Shown here: positions 50,941 to 59,248 of the stretch, one piece after another
Numbering within the stretch: position 1 is the first letter of the stretch
How the letters are laid out: each line of letters opens with the position of its first letter
Assembly (NCBI GenBank): GCA_000242235.1
Contig: JH590862.1
Coordinates: 372,001 to 436,000 of the forward strand
Source: Stomatobaculum longum
Lineage (GTDB): Bacteria > Bacillota > Clostridia > Lachnospirales > Lachnospiraceae
Direction of reading: 5' to 3'
DNA: 64,000 bases
Translations under genes and position numbers: made by a program
The notes under the pieces: generated by a model
What the model was told of the DNA's origin: nothing
Seen by the model: the letters and a program-made list of their open reading frames with translations, nothing else
Databases searched by the model: none

Positions 50941-52185
50941 ATGAAGCGAACTTACATCCGCCGCGCGGCGGAGCTCGTGACCTGCAGCGGCGACAAAGCA
51001 AAGCACGGCAGCGAAATGAAAGAGGTCGGCATCATCAAAAACGGCGCCGTTCTGATTGAAGACGGACACATTGCCCTGGTCGGCAGCACCGAGGAACTCG
51101 ACAAGAAAGTGGATTTCCAGACAGCGGAGCTCATCGATGCGGGCGGGCAGGCGGTTCTGCCGGGCTTCGTGGATTCCCACACCCACTTTCTCTTCGGCGG
51201 CTATCGCGCCGATGAATTCGGCTGGCGCCTGCAGGGCGAGAGCTATCTCTCGATCATGGAAAAGGGCGGCGGCATCAACGCGACCGTGACTCCGACCCGC
51301 GCTGCCTCGGTCGAAGACTTCGTGGCAGTCGGCAAAGAGCGGCTCGACACCATGCTCCGCTTCGGTGTGACCACGGTCGAGGGCAAGAGCGGTTACGGCA
51401 TGGATAAGGACACCGAACTCCGCATGCTCCGCGCGATGAAGGTACTGGACGAAAGCCACCCGGTCGATGTGGTGCGCACCTTTTTGGGGCCGCACAGCGT
51501 GCTTCCCGAATGGAAGGGAAAGGAGCGCGAGTTTCTCCGGTACATGCTGACCGAGGTCATGCCGGAGGTCAAAAAAGAGGATCTTGCGGAATTTGCCGAT
51601 ATCTTCACCGAGACCGGCGTCTTTAACATCGAGGACTCTACCTGGTACCTGCAGGAGGCGAAAAAACTCGGCTTCCGCCTGAAAGTCCACGCGGATGAGA
51701 TTGCGCCGGACTTCGGCGGCGCCGAGATGGCGGTGGGTTGCGGCGCACACTCCGCAGACCATCTCTTAAAGGCCTCCGACGAGGGCATACGCCGCCTCGC
51801 CGAGGGCAACACGATTGCAACTCTCTTGCCGCTCACGGCCTTCTGCTTAAAGGAGCCCTATGCGCCCGCGCGGAAGCTGATTGACGCGGGCTGCGCGGTC
51901 GCGCTCGCCTCGGATTTGAACCCCGGCAGCTGCTTCAGCAATTCGATTCCGCTCCTCATTGCGCTCGGCTGTATCTACATGAACATGCGGATTGAAGAAG
52001 TCGTCACGGCGCTCACCTTAAACGGCGCGGCGGCAGTCGGCAGAGAGAAGGAAATCGGCAGCATAGACCCCGGCAAGCAGGCTGACCTCATCTTCCTGCA
52101 CTATCCCTCGATTCAGTTCCTGCCCTACCGGACCGGCGTAAACATCGTGTCCCGCGTCATGAAGCGCGGAGAGTTCGTCATTTGA
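50941..52185 (+). CDS. hutI: Imidazolonepropionase
   Basis: This 414-residue amidohydrolase opens imidazolone propionate to N-formimino-L-glutamate. The metal site is shown by DSHTHFLFGG, KVHADEIAPDFGG and AHSADHL with the Asp of LASDLNPG. The ATG at 50941 follows GAGGAGGACAAAGCAA. The next enzyme (a formiminotransferase or formiminoglutamase) is not in this window. Confidence 0.96.
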   Translation: MKRTYIRRAAELVTCSGDKAKHGSEMKEVGIIKNGAVLIEDGHIALVGSTEELDKKVDFQTAELIDAGGQAVLPGFVDSHTHFLFGGYRADEFGWRLQGESYLSIMEKGGGINATVTPTRAASVEDFVAVGKERLDTMLRFGVTTVEGKSGYGMDKDTELRMLRAMKVLDESHPVDVVRTFLGPHSVLPEWKGKEREFLRYMLTEVMPEVKKEDLAEFADIFTETGVFNIEDSTWYLQEAKKLGFRLKVHADEIAPDFGGAEMAVGCGAHSADHLLKASDEGIRRLAEGNTIATLLPLTAFCLKEPYAPARKLIDAGCAVALASDLNPGSCFSNSIPLLIALGCIYMNMRIEEVVTALTLNGAAAVGREKEIGSIDPGKQADLIFLHYPSIQFLPYRTGVNIVSRVMKRGEFVI

Positions 52186-52315
52186 GTGGCGATATCGCTT
52201 TGATTCTGACAGCTTTCTTACACTTAGCTTAAACTTATTATTTTTTCTCCCTCCTGTACTATACCAAACGTGTACAAATAGCTGCGCACAGCCGTTTCCG
52301 GAAGGAGGAACCGAT

Positions 52316-52648
52316 ATGAGTCCGGCAAGTCAGAAGAAACTCTGTTTCGTCGCCTTTTATCTCTATGTTGCTTCCATTCTGACGGCGCTTCTCTTGTCCT
52401 ATGCGCCCATCGATCCGCTGCTTTGCATCGGCCTCAAGGTGCTACTCCTCTTCCTCGCGCTCTTCTTCTATGCGCTGCACGCGAAGAACAACGAGAACCA
52501 TGTCTACCTGGATCCGAAGGCACTCCGCGCGGCGGGAGGCCCGCGCTATCTGCTTTACTTTCTGGTCGCGCGGCTTCTACCCGCCTACTACATCTTCCGC
52601 CTCGTTCTGATTCTGTTCACGATGGATGTAGAGACGACTTACGACTGA
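52316..52648 (+). CDS. Small membrane protein, 110 residues
   Basis: Three hydrophobic segments (about 8-28, 35-55, 78-100), separated by a basic loop with a KNNENHVYLDPK motif. No recognisable family. The ATG at 52316 has GGAAGGAGGAACCGAT upstream. Transcribed alone from a weak promoter near 52230-52262 (TACTAT -10). Confidence 0.7.
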   Translation: MSPASQKKLCFVAFYLYVASILTALLLSYAPIDPLLCIGLKVLLLFLALFFYALHAKNNENHVYLDPKALRAAGGPRYLLYFLVARLLPAYYIFRLVLILFTMDVETTYD

Positions 52649-52666
52649 AGCGCTGAAAAAAACAGC

Positions 52667-52695
52667 TTGTTCTTTCCCCCCCTTTTCGGTATACT
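52667..52695 (+). promoter_or_regulatory. Promoter of the Rrf2 regulator gene
   Basis: TTGTTC (52667-52672), 17-base spacer with a run of seven C's, TATACT (52690-52695). Confidence 0.65.
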
Positions 52696-52726
52696 TTTAG
52701 GATTCACACGAAGAGGGGGGATTGTT

Positions 52727-53137
52727 TTGTTAATCTCAAGGGAACTCGACTACGCGCTCCGCATTCTGCGCGGTCTCGGTGACGGCGATATGCACACCAT
52801 GCGCGCACTCTGCGAAGAAGAACTGATTCCGCAAAAGTTTGCCTATAAAATCATACGAAAGCTCGCGGCCGCCGACTACATCCACGCCGTGCGCGGCGTG
52901 GGCGGCGGCGTGCGCCTCACAGCGGATTTATCCGCGCTCACACTCTTTGACCTTCTGAAAGTCTTTGAGCCGGAAGAGCGCGTGAACCACTGCACCGCCG
53001 GCGGCTACTGCTGCGAGTGGATCGAGGCGACGCAAAAGCCCTGCCAGACCCGCGCCTACCTTGCCGATCTGGAGTCGAGACTGGATCGTGAATTAAAGCG
53101 GGATTCGCTCGCGACCATGCTCTTCGGAAAACAATAA
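52727..53137 (+). CDS. Rrf2-family transcriptional regulator
   Basis: This 136-residue regulator has an N-terminal winged helix (SRELDYALRILRGLGDG...IPQKFAYKIIRKL) with the usual wing sequence VRGVGGGVRL. The C-terminal half has several Cys (HCTAGGYCCEW and PCQT), as in Fe-S-sensing Rrf2 proteins such as IscR and NsrR. Its target is not clear: no obvious site is seen near suf. The start is TTG at 52727, with GAGGGGGG eight bases upstream; an upstream ATG at 52667 lies in the promoter and is rejected. Confidence 0.82.
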   Translation: MLISRELDYALRILRGLGDGDMHTMRALCEEELIPQKFAYKIIRKLAAADYIHAVRGVGGGVRLTADLSALTLFDLLKVFEPEERVNHCTAGGYCCEWIEATQKPCQTRAYLADLESRLDRELKRDSLATMLFGKQ

Positions 53138-53204
53138 GCGATCTGTTTTGCGGAATGCGTTTCGAAGCGTCCGGTTGATTTCACCGAAACAGGAGGTTTC
53201 TGCC

Positions 53205-53525
53205 ATGTCCGATGCAAAGCAACTCTATATTCTCTCTGTGGTGCGCGTCATCACCGCAAATCTCAGCGTTCTGGCAGGCGCGTTTTGCATTATGCTCGAC
53301 CGGAAAATTTCGCTGTTTGCGCTTGCCGGCCTCTTGTTCTGCCTGTCCGAAGTGTTGCGTTTCAGGTGTAGAAAGCTTGCAGCCCGAAATCCAAACGCGA
53401 CGGATGGGAACCAAAAGCTAAAAGCCCTGCAGCGATTTGAACAGAACCACCAACAGTCCGTCTACATGCTGTTGCTCTGGGGAAGTATTCTGATTTCTCT
53501 GCTTCGCGACAATCTCGGAAACTGA
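53205..53525 (+). CDS. Small membrane protein, 106 residues
   Basis: Two to three hydrophobic spans (about 10-32, 35-50 and 87-103) and a basic middle. No family recognised. The ATG at 53205 follows ACAGGAGGTTTCTGCC. It lies 67 bases after the Rrf2 gene and before a strong terminator, so it is probably in the same transcript and may be an Rrf2 target. Confidence 0.65.
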   Translation: MSDAKQLYILSVVRVITANLSVLAGAFCIMLDRKISLFALAGLLFCLSEVLRFRCRKLAARNPNATDGNQKLKALQRFEQNHQQSVYMLLLWGSILISLLRDNLGN

Positions 53526-53550
53526 GATGTGAAGCGAACCGCTTTCCGCA

Positions 53551-53597
53551 AAAATAAGCTGCGGGACGAATATTTCGTCCCGCAGCTTATTTTTCTA
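53551..53597. terminator. Bidirectional terminator between the Rrf2 and zinc ABC operons
   Basis: AATAAGCTGCGGGACGAA / TTCGTCCCGCAGCTTATT (18 bp perfect) with a TAT-rich loop and T-runs on both strands. Confidence 0.9.
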
Positions 53598-53613
53598 TCT
53601 GTTTGTCTGTACC

Positions 53614-54252
53614 TTACGGCGCCGTTGTCTCGCCCTCGTTCTCGGTATTGACCTTTTCGAGCACCGCGTCTTTTAAGACAGCGTATTTGTACTCGCCCTC
53701 TTTGTAGACATCAAAGCGCCCGCGCACGGTGATTTCCGAGCCCTCCGGCGGATAATCGTCGGGGAAGCGGTAGTTGTCCGCCAGCTTGAACTCGATGCCC
53801 TGCGCGCAGCAGGCGGTCGCATCCTGCACAATACAGGAGTAGTAGTCCGTGTCCTTGGTCTCGTCGTGATAGATTGCGACGAGTCCCCTCATCCGTATGG
53901 TCTTGCCCATGCAGCTGTCGGGGTTCACCATGATGTTGTAGACCTCCGAGAAAACCATGGTCGCGCTCAGCTTCGTGAGGTCGAGGTCCGTGCCGTCTGC
54001 GCCTTTTAAGTCGACCGGCGCTTCACTGCTCTCCTCGACCACGCGGCTCGCCGCGGTGACATCGACGGTCTCCGACGATGCGCTCGCTGCCTTCTGACTC
54101 TCCGCCGCCTGTTGCCCCGACGCGAGCACCTCATTGACACTCTTGGTCTGACTTCCGCCGGCACGGCTCTTTGTCCCGTCCGCGCTACCGCAGGCACTGA
54201 GCAGAAGCACAAGCGCCAGTGCCGTCGGCCATACATACTTCTTATTTCTCAT
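53614..54252 (-). CDS. Lipoprotein of the metal ABC operon
   Basis: This 212-residue protein has a lipobox (LLSAC, near residue 21), a Ser/Ala/Glu/Gln-rich linker and a C-terminal domain of about 115 residues with a KTIRMRG start and a CC pair (ATACCAQG), resembling an OB-fold. No enzymatic role is known to me. The ATG at 54252 (GAGGAAGACAGC upstream) overlaps the permease stop by 4 bases. Its place in the operon suggests a role in metal binding or handling outside the cell. Confidence 0.75.
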   Translation of the reverse strand: MRNKKYVWPTALALVLLLSACGSADGTKSRAGGSQTKSVNEVLASGQQAAESQKAASASSETVDVTAASRVVEESSEAPVDLKGADGTDLDLTKLSATMVFSEVYNIMVNPDSCMGKTIRMRGLVAIYHDETKDTDYYSCIVQDATACCAQGIEFKLADNYRFPDDYPPEGSEITVRGRFDVYKEGEYKYAVLKDAVLEKVNTENEGETTAP

Positions 54253-55103
54253 GCTGTCTTCCTCCGCTGTACCGCCGCAATCAGGGAGCAAAGCCCGAAT
54301 GCGATTGCATCCGCCGCGACGATGGTCGAGCCGACCGGTGTGCCCGCGAGGATAGACGCGAGAATACCGAGCAGCGCGCAGGTCACCGAGAGCAGTGCGG
54401 AACAAACGGTAACACTCTTAAAGTTGTGAAACAGGCGCATTGCCGAGAGCGCCGGAAAAATGACCAGCGCCGAGATGAGCAGCGAGCCCACCAGATTCAT
54501 CGCGAGCACGATGATGACCGCGACCGTGATTGCAATCAGGAGGTTATACCGCCCGGCATCGGTCCCCGAGGCGCGCGCAAAGTTCTCGTCAAAGGTCACC
54601 GCAAAAATCTTCTGGTAATAGACAATGAAAAGGCAGACCACCAGGAACGAGAGTGCGGCGCAGAGCTGCACCTCCCGGCTGGTCAGCGTCAAAATCGAGG
54701 TCGAACCGAACAGCGTCGAGCAGACATCGCCCGAGAGATTGGCCGAGGTCGAGAACACATTCATGACCAGATAACCGAAGGCCAGGGCACCGACCGAGAG
54801 CATGGCGATGGCCGCATCGCCCTTGATTTTACTGTTCTGGCCCGTGCGGAGCAGGAGCACCGCGCAGACGATCGTGACCGGCAGTATGAGAACCATCTGG
54901 TTCGAGAGCTTCAAGACCGTCGCGATGGACATGGCGCCGAAGGCGACATGCGAGAGGCCGTCGCCGATGTAGGAATAGCGCTTTAAAACCAGGGTCACAC
55001 CGAGGAGCGAGGAGCTCAGCGCAATCAGCACGCCGACGATGAGGGCATAGCGCACAAACGGATACTGCAGATAAAAGAGAATTTTTTGTACCATAGCCAT
55101 CAT
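54249..55103 (-). CDS. Metal ABC transporter permease (ZnuB/MtsC type)
   Basis: This 284-residue protein has about eight spans and the ABC-3 family marks LVLKRYSYIGDGLSHVAFGAM, GGDAAIAMLSVG-like KGDAAIAMLSVGALAFG and ALVIFPALSAMRLF. It forms the channel for zinc or manganese import. The start overlaps the ATPase stop (ATGA at 55100-55103). It is third in the znuA-znuC-znuB-lipoprotein operon. Confidence 0.9.
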   Translation of the reverse strand: MMAMVQKILFYLQYPFVRYALIVGVLIALSSSLLGVTLVLKRYSYIGDGLSHVAFGAMSIATVLKLSNQMVLILPVTIVCAVLLLRTGQNSKIKGDAAIAMLSVGALAFGYLVMNVFSTSANLSGDVCSTLFGSTSILTLTSREVQLCAALSFLVVCLFIVYYQKIFAVTFDENFARASGTDAGRYNLLIAITVAVIIVLAMNLVGSLLISALVIFPALSAMRLFHNFKSVTVCSALLSVTCALLGILASILAGTPVGSTIVAADAIAFGLCSLIAAVQRRKTA

Positions 55104-55807
55104 GCGTTCACACTCTCTTCCTGTAAAAACCACTCGCCGAGCCGGGAGTGCTGATATTCCTCTCTGGTGCCGAAGAACACTTTCTTGCCGATGTGCAGAA
55201 TATGGCTCGCATACTGCACAGCTGCCGCAATGTCGTGCGAAATCATGATAATTGTGATGCCCTCTTCATTCAGCCCCTGAATCAGCTGGTACATATCCGC
55301 CGTGACTTTCGGGTCGAGACCCGAGACAGGCTCATCGAGAAGCAGCATCTTTTCGGTCGCGCAGAGCGCCCGCGCAAGCAGCACGCGCTGCTGCTGTCCG
55401 CCCGAGAGCTCCCGGTAGCAGCGCTTCCGGAACGCTGTGATGCCCATGCGCTCCATGTTCTTTTCCGCGCTCTCCCGGTCTGCCTTTCTGTAAAACGGCC
55501 AGAAACCGGTTCTGCCCTGCCGCCCCGAGAGCACAATTTCCTCGACCGAAGCCGGGAAATCGCGCTGCACCAGGGTCTGCTGCGGCAGATACCCGATTTC
55601 ATTGGCGCGAAGACCGTCGCCGCGCTCCACCGTGCCGGCGAGCGGCGGCTGCAGTCCCAGTATGGTTTTCATCAGCGTGCTCTTGCCGGAGCCGTTCTCT
55701 CCGACGATGCAGAGATAATCTCCCGCGTTGACTTCAAAATTCAAGTGTTCCAAGATGCTTTTCTGGTCATAGCCGAGTGTCAGATCCCGGCAGAGAAGCT
55801 GTGCCAT
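55100..55807 (-). CDS. Metal ABC transporter ATPase (ZnuC type)
   Basis: This 235-residue ATPase has Walker A GENGSGKST (about 36-44), Q-loop YLPQQ, signature LSGGQQQRVLLARAL, Walker B MLLLDEPVSGLD and the His switch MISHD. It powers the neighbouring permease. The ATG at 55807 is 47 bases after the binding-protein gene. Confidence 0.93.
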   Translation of the reverse strand: MAQLLCRDLTLGYDQKSILEHLNFEVNAGDYLCIVGENGSGKSTLMKTILGLQPPLAGTVERGDGLRANEIGYLPQQTLVQRDFPASVEEIVLSGRQGRTGFWPFYRKADRESAEKNMERMGITAFRKRCYRELSGGQQQRVLLARALCATEKMLLLDEPVSGLDPKVTADMYQLIQGLNEEGITIIMISHDIAAAVQYASHILHIGKKVFFGTREEYQHSRLGEWFLQEESVNA

Positions 55808-55854
55808 GCTTTGCCTTTCCGTTGCAGGCGCCGTCGCGCCTTAATTCCGTTTCC

Positions 55855-56958
55855 TTACTGCAGCGCTTTCTTCAGAACTTCCAGATTCTGCTGCATGATG
55901 CCGAGATAGGTCTCGCCGCTCTCGATGTCCTGTTCCGTCGTGGACTGCATCGAATTCAGGGTCAGAATATCCTGATTCTTGTCCTTCGTATTCTGGATGA
56001 TGGTCTCCGCAATCTTCTTGTTCGGGCCCTCAATCGTCATGACATGCTTAAGGCCGAGCTCATCCATCTTCTTTGCGAGGAAGGAGACGGTCTCAAAGCT
56101 CGCCTCGGTCTCCGCCGAGCAACCCACAAAGGCCGCATAGTACTTGATGCCGTAGTCATCCACGAGATAGCGGAACGGGAAGCGGTCGCCGAAAAGCAGG
56201 GTCTTGTTGGCCGCTGCCTTGACCGTATCCGTGTACTGCTGATCCAGCGACTCAAGCTGCTCCGTGTACTTCTTTAAGTTCGCCTCATAGACTGCCGCGT
56301 GTGCGCTGTCGAGGCTCTTCAGATCTTCCGTGATGACTTCACAGATGCTCTCGGCATTCCGGAGCGAGAGCCACACATGCTCGTCGTATTCCGGGCATTC
56401 CTCTTCTTCGCTCTCCGCGCTCGCCGCCGTGCTCTCACCCGCAGCCTGACTCTCCGCCGCCTGGCTCGCCGCCGTGCTCTCGCTGTCCTTGCTGCCCTCT
56501 TCTTCCTCGGCCTGCATGCCCTCGACAACTTCCTCTTCCTTCGTGTTGTTGCCGAGCGCCTCGAGGAGGTTGATGACCTTACGGTCCGGATTCTTTCCTT
56601 CCTTCAGTGCGTCCTTGACCCAGCCGTCCGATTCACCGCCCACATAGAGAAAGAGGTCGCACTCGGAAATCTTTGCGATATCTTCGGCGTTCGGCTGGTA
56701 GCTGTGCAAATCGACGCCCTTGTCAAGAAGAAGCGTGATATCCGCATTCTTTGCCTCATCACCGAGAATCTGACGCACCCAATCGTACTCCGGGAAGATG
56801 GTCGCGACAATCTTTAACTTCTTGCCGCTCGCCTCAGCACTGCTCTCTGCACTCGCCGCTGTGCTCTCCGTCTTCTTTCCGCTCTGTCCGCACCCCGCAA
56901 GTGTGCCGAACGCGAGCACTGCCGCTGTTGCCATTGCCATCCAACGTTTGAATTTCAT
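55855..56958 (-). CDS. Metal ABC transporter substrate-binding lipoprotein (ZnuA-like)
   Basis: This 367-residue lipoprotein (LAGCG lipobox) belongs to the cluster A-I binding proteins. DLHSYQPNAEDI carries the first His ligand, DEHVWLSLRNA the second His, and later GDRFPFRYLVDDYGI and a Glu/Asp the rest. Between the two His regions, where ZnuA normally has a His-rich loop, there is a Ser/Ala/Glu tract instead (about residues 140-190). Zinc is probable but manganese cannot be excluded. The promoter (57084-57112) and a palindrome (57062-57073) lie upstream. Confidence 0.88.
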   Translation of the reverse strand: MKFKRWMAMATAAVLAFGTLAGCGQSGKKTESTAASAESSAEASGKKLKIVATIFPEYDWVRQILGDEAKNADITLLLDKGVDLHSYQPNAEDIAKISECDLFLYVGGESDGWVKDALKEGKNPDRKVINLLEALGNNTKEEEVVEGMQAEEEEGSKDSESTAASQAAESQAAGESTAASAESEEEECPEYDEHVWLSLRNAESICEVITEDLKSLDSAHAAVYEANLKKYTEQLESLDQQYTDTVKAAANKTLLFGDRFPFRYLVDDYGIKYYAAFVGCSAETEASFETVSFLAKKMDELGLKHVMTIEGPNKKIAETIIQNTKDKNQDILTLNSMQSTTEQDIESGETYLGIMQQNLEVLKKALQ

Positions 56959-56989
56959 GTCTCTCCTCCTTGTGCTATAATGCCGACAA

Positions 56990-57080
56990 ACTCAAGTCAC
57001 AGCTGCAGTAGCAGGAACGGCGGCATGTGACCCGAGAGGGCCACTGCCGCCGACTGTGCACTTCAAATTTGAAAGCTGGT
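56990..57080 (-). promoter_or_regulatory. Structured leader of the zinc ABC operon
   Basis: The roughly 120-base leader holds a long hairpin (GGCGGCA-GTGGCCC / GGGTCAC-A-TGCCGCC, about 57020-57055) without a T-run, then a TGCTACTGCAGCTGTGAC stretch. It has no match to metal riboswitches that I know. Confidence 0.4.
57062..57073. promoter_or_regulatory. Palindromic operator candidate at the znuA start site
   Basis: TTCAAATTTGAA is a perfect 12-base palindrome about 5-15 bases downstream of the predicted start of znuA transcription. Its position fits a repressor site (Zur, MntR or similar), but the sequence is not a known box. Confidence 0.5.
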
Positions 57081-57083
57081 TTT

Positions 57084-57112
57084 ATTTTATGCCGCTGTCC
57101 CTACTTTGTCAA
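57084..57112 (-). promoter_or_regulatory. Promoter of the zinc ABC operon
   Basis: Minus strand TTGACA (57107-57112), 17-base spacer, TAAAAT (57084-57089). Confidence 0.85.
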
Positions 57113-57131
57113 GCACCCCGAAAGGATTACC

Positions 57132-57755
57132 ATGCATTTCCAACCGAATGATATTCGCCGCGCGCTCCAAAGCGCACCCGCACCGCAGAAAAAAGAGCGA
57201 GAGGCCGCTGTCCTCCTCCCCCTGATTGAGAAAGACGGGGAGCTCTTCATCCTCTTTGAGCGCCGCGCGCTCTCCCTCCGCCACCAGCCCGGCGATATTG
57301 CGCTCCCGGGCGGCGGCATCGAAGACGGGGAGACGCCGCTCGAAGCCGCCCTTCGCGAAGTGCGGGAAGAACTCCTTGTAAACGACAGCCAGCTCACCGT
57401 GCTCGGGGAAATCGGCACAGAGAGCGGTCCCGCCGGGCAGAAGGTCTACGCCTTTGCGGCGGAACTGAAAGACTACCGCGGCACATTTTCACCCGCCGAG
57501 GTTGACCGGGTCTTTACCCTGCCGCTCTCCTTTTTTCTGACTCACCGCGCCGAGCACTATCGGGGGAGCTTTGTCGCCCGCCCGATTGAGAATTTTCCCT
57601 ACGACCGCATTGAGGGCGGCAAAAACTACCCCTTTGCGGTCCGCGACTACACCATACCCGTCTATCCGGACACCGCGCCCTTAATCTGGGGCATGACCGC
57701 ACGGGTGCTGGAGCGCTTTGTAAAGCGCCTCCTCGGCGGAAGCGCGACGGTGTAA
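57132..57755 (+). CDS. Nudix hydrolase, CoA pyrophosphatase type
   Basis: This 207-residue protein has the Nudix box GGGIEDGETPLEAALREVREEL (about residues 57-78) preceded by RHQPGDIALPGGG, the extra motif of NudL/YeaB CoA pyrophosphatases. These cleave CoA and its esters to phosphopantetheine and 3',5'-ADP. The ATG at 57132 has AAAGGATTACC before it. It is divergent from the zinc operon. The 258 bases downstream hold only a long hairpin and no gene. Confidence 0.85.
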   Translation: MHFQPNDIRRALQSAPAPQKKEREAAVLLPLIEKDGELFILFERRALSLRHQPGDIALPGGGIEDGETPLEAALREVREELLVNDSQLTVLGEIGTESGPAGQKVYAFAAELKDYRGTFSPAEVDRVFTLPLSFFLTHRAEHYRGSFVARPIENFPYDRIEGGKNYPFAVRDYTIPVYPDTAPLIWGMTARVLERFVKRLLGGSATV

Positions 57756-57779
57756 AGAAAAACATTTCGGCGCTTTCCC

Positions 57780-57812
57780 GCGGAGACAGCGGAATCCTAT
57801 CGCTGTCTCCGC
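57780..57812. repeat. Perfect 12-bp inverted repeat after the Nudix gene
   Basis: GCGGAGACAGCG and CGCTGTCTCCGC flank a 9-base loop. There is no T-run on either side, so it is not a standard terminator. The role is unknown. The remaining bases to 58013 show nothing else. Confidence 0.6.
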
Positions 57813-58013
57813 CCCCATATCGCTTCATGACATCTCCCTTGTCCCGATAGCCCAGCCTCTCTCTGCCTTTCCCCACAGCCACACATAACACACAAGCTGC
57901 GGCAACAATCACGCTGCGCTGCTTTCCCTTTGTCCGTTCTGTCACTCCGGATCTCGATACACCGCATTCTGTTTTTATCGCCCGCGACGACGGCGCTCAT
58001 CTCCCTTCTTCTC

Positions 58014-58859
58014 TCAGAACACAGAAAAATAGAGATTCTCCTTCTCCGGCGCCGCAAAGTTCTCTTCGAGCATGCGGACATGGGATAAGAAGGCCGCATC
58101 CTCAAAATACTTGGCGCCCTGTTTGCAGCCCCGCACGCAGGCCTGGCACTTGATGCAGATGCCGGGAACCTTCGAGGTGTCCGAGCTGTCAATCGAGCCC
58201 ATGGGACAGTTCGCCGCACAGGCGCCGCAGTGCAGGCACTTCGAAAGATCTGTGAGCGGCTTTGCCTTCAGGAATTTGGCGGGTGCGCCGTCCTCGCCCT
58301 TCGGCACATAGTAGGGCGCCCCGGCATCGCCCGGCACCGTAAACGCAAGAGAAACAGCCTCCAACGCCGCGCGCTCCGCAGTCTTCAAGGCCTCCGCCGC
58401 ACGCGCCGCAAAGCTGCGAGCCGCCGTGAGTTCCTCGGCGCGCGGTCTCTCGGGGCAGATGCGATCCGAAAACGCGTGGCGGCAGGCAAAGGCAGCTGCC
58501 GCAAGCGGCAGAAAACCGTTTCCCCGGAGCACGGACAAAAGCTCCGCAAGGCTGTTGTCGAAATTCCGGTTCCCATAGGTCACAAACAGAAGAACAGGCG
58601 TATGCTCCCCGCGAAGCTTCTCCTGAAATTCCGGAAGGATTTTATTCGGGAGCTTGCCCGCGTAGGTCGGAGAGCCGATGATCAAAAGTTCATCGCTCGA
58701 AAAATGACGCCCTTCCTCCCGCTCCCGCGGCAGGGTAAAGGAGCTTATTTCCGCTGGACAGGCCAGCGCCTCCGCCGCTCCCTCCGCCATGGCCTTTGCA
58801 TACTTTGCCGTCCCGCCCGTCGGGCTGAAATACAAACTGTGAATCTCACGAATCTGCAT
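58014..58859 (-). CDS. EFR1-type flavodoxin-ferredoxin
   Basis: This 281-residue protein has an N-terminal flavodoxin-like domain (YFSPTGGTAKYAKAM, phosphate loop for FMN) and a C-terminal pair of [4Fe-4S] motifs (CLHCGACAANCP and CIKCQACVRGC, about residues 215-255). It would shuttle electrons between ferredoxin pools and an unknown partner. The ATG at 58859 follows GAGGGAAAACGC. An extended -10 box (TGGTATAAT, 58905-58910) lies about 50 bases upstream. Confidence 0.88.
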   Translation of the reverse strand: MQIREIHSLYFSPTGGTAKYAKAMAEGAAEALACPAEISSFTLPREREEGRHFSSDELLIIGSPTYAGKLPNKILPEFQEKLRGEHTPVLLFVTYGNRNFDNSLAELLSVLRGNGFLPLAAAAFACRHAFSDRICPERPRAEELTAARSFAARAAEALKTAERAALEAVSLAFTVPGDAGAPYYVPKGEDGAPAKFLKAKPLTDLSKCLHCGACAANCPMGSIDSSDTSKVPGICIKCQACVRGCKQGAKYFEDAAFLSHVRMLEENFAAPEKENLYFSVF

Positions 58860-59040
58860 GCGTTTTCCCTCGCTTTCACCGTCAAAATGACTTTTCCTGA
58901 GCCCATTATACCATGTGCATCCCCGCATGTTTTGCTTTTTCCGGCGCTTGTTGTCTGAATATTCCTTTGTTATTTGTTTTTTTCTGACCGTGTTACTCTA
59001 TCTTTGGTGCCGTCGTTTATTACAGGAAAGGAGCATTCTT

Positions 59041-59217
59041 ATGAAACTTCGCAGACACTTTGTGCTCGCAGCGCTTGCCGTTGTCCTCTTGCTTGCGGGC
59101 ACGGTTTTTCACACGCAGGTGCTCGGCTCCGGACGGGAAGTCCTCGATACGGACGATTACGCGGAAGGTGAGGAGGAGACAGAAAAAGGGCGCCGGTACG
59201 AACCGGCGCCCTTTTGA
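59041..59217 (+). CDS. Small exported or membrane-anchored protein, 58 residues
   Basis: An N-terminal hydrophobic segment (about residues 6-24) behind a basic start (MKLRRHF) is followed by a short acidic tail (YAEGEEETEKG). The ATG at 59041 has AAAGGAGCATTCTT upstream, a good site. Its last ten codons are part of a bidirectional terminator. No family is known. Confidence 0.55.
   Translation: MKLRRHFVLAALAVVLLLAGTVFHTQVLGSGREVLDTDDYAEGEEETEKGRRYEPAPF
59184..59215. terminator. Bidirectional terminator inside the 58-residue gene
   Basis: A perfect 14-bp stem (AAAAGGGCGCCGGT / ACCGGCGCCCTTTT) with a 4-base loop. On the minus strand it ends metY, 34 bases after its stop; on the plus strand it is in the 3' codons of the small gene. 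Confidence 0.9.
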
Positions 59218-59248
59218 GGGGATAGGAGAATTGATTCAATCACTTGTT

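Noticed and set aside
56975-57075. Cobalamin-like words (GCCACTG, GCTACTG) in the zinc operon leader
   Set aside because: The rest of the cobalamin aptamer is not found on either strand, and the order of elements is wrong.
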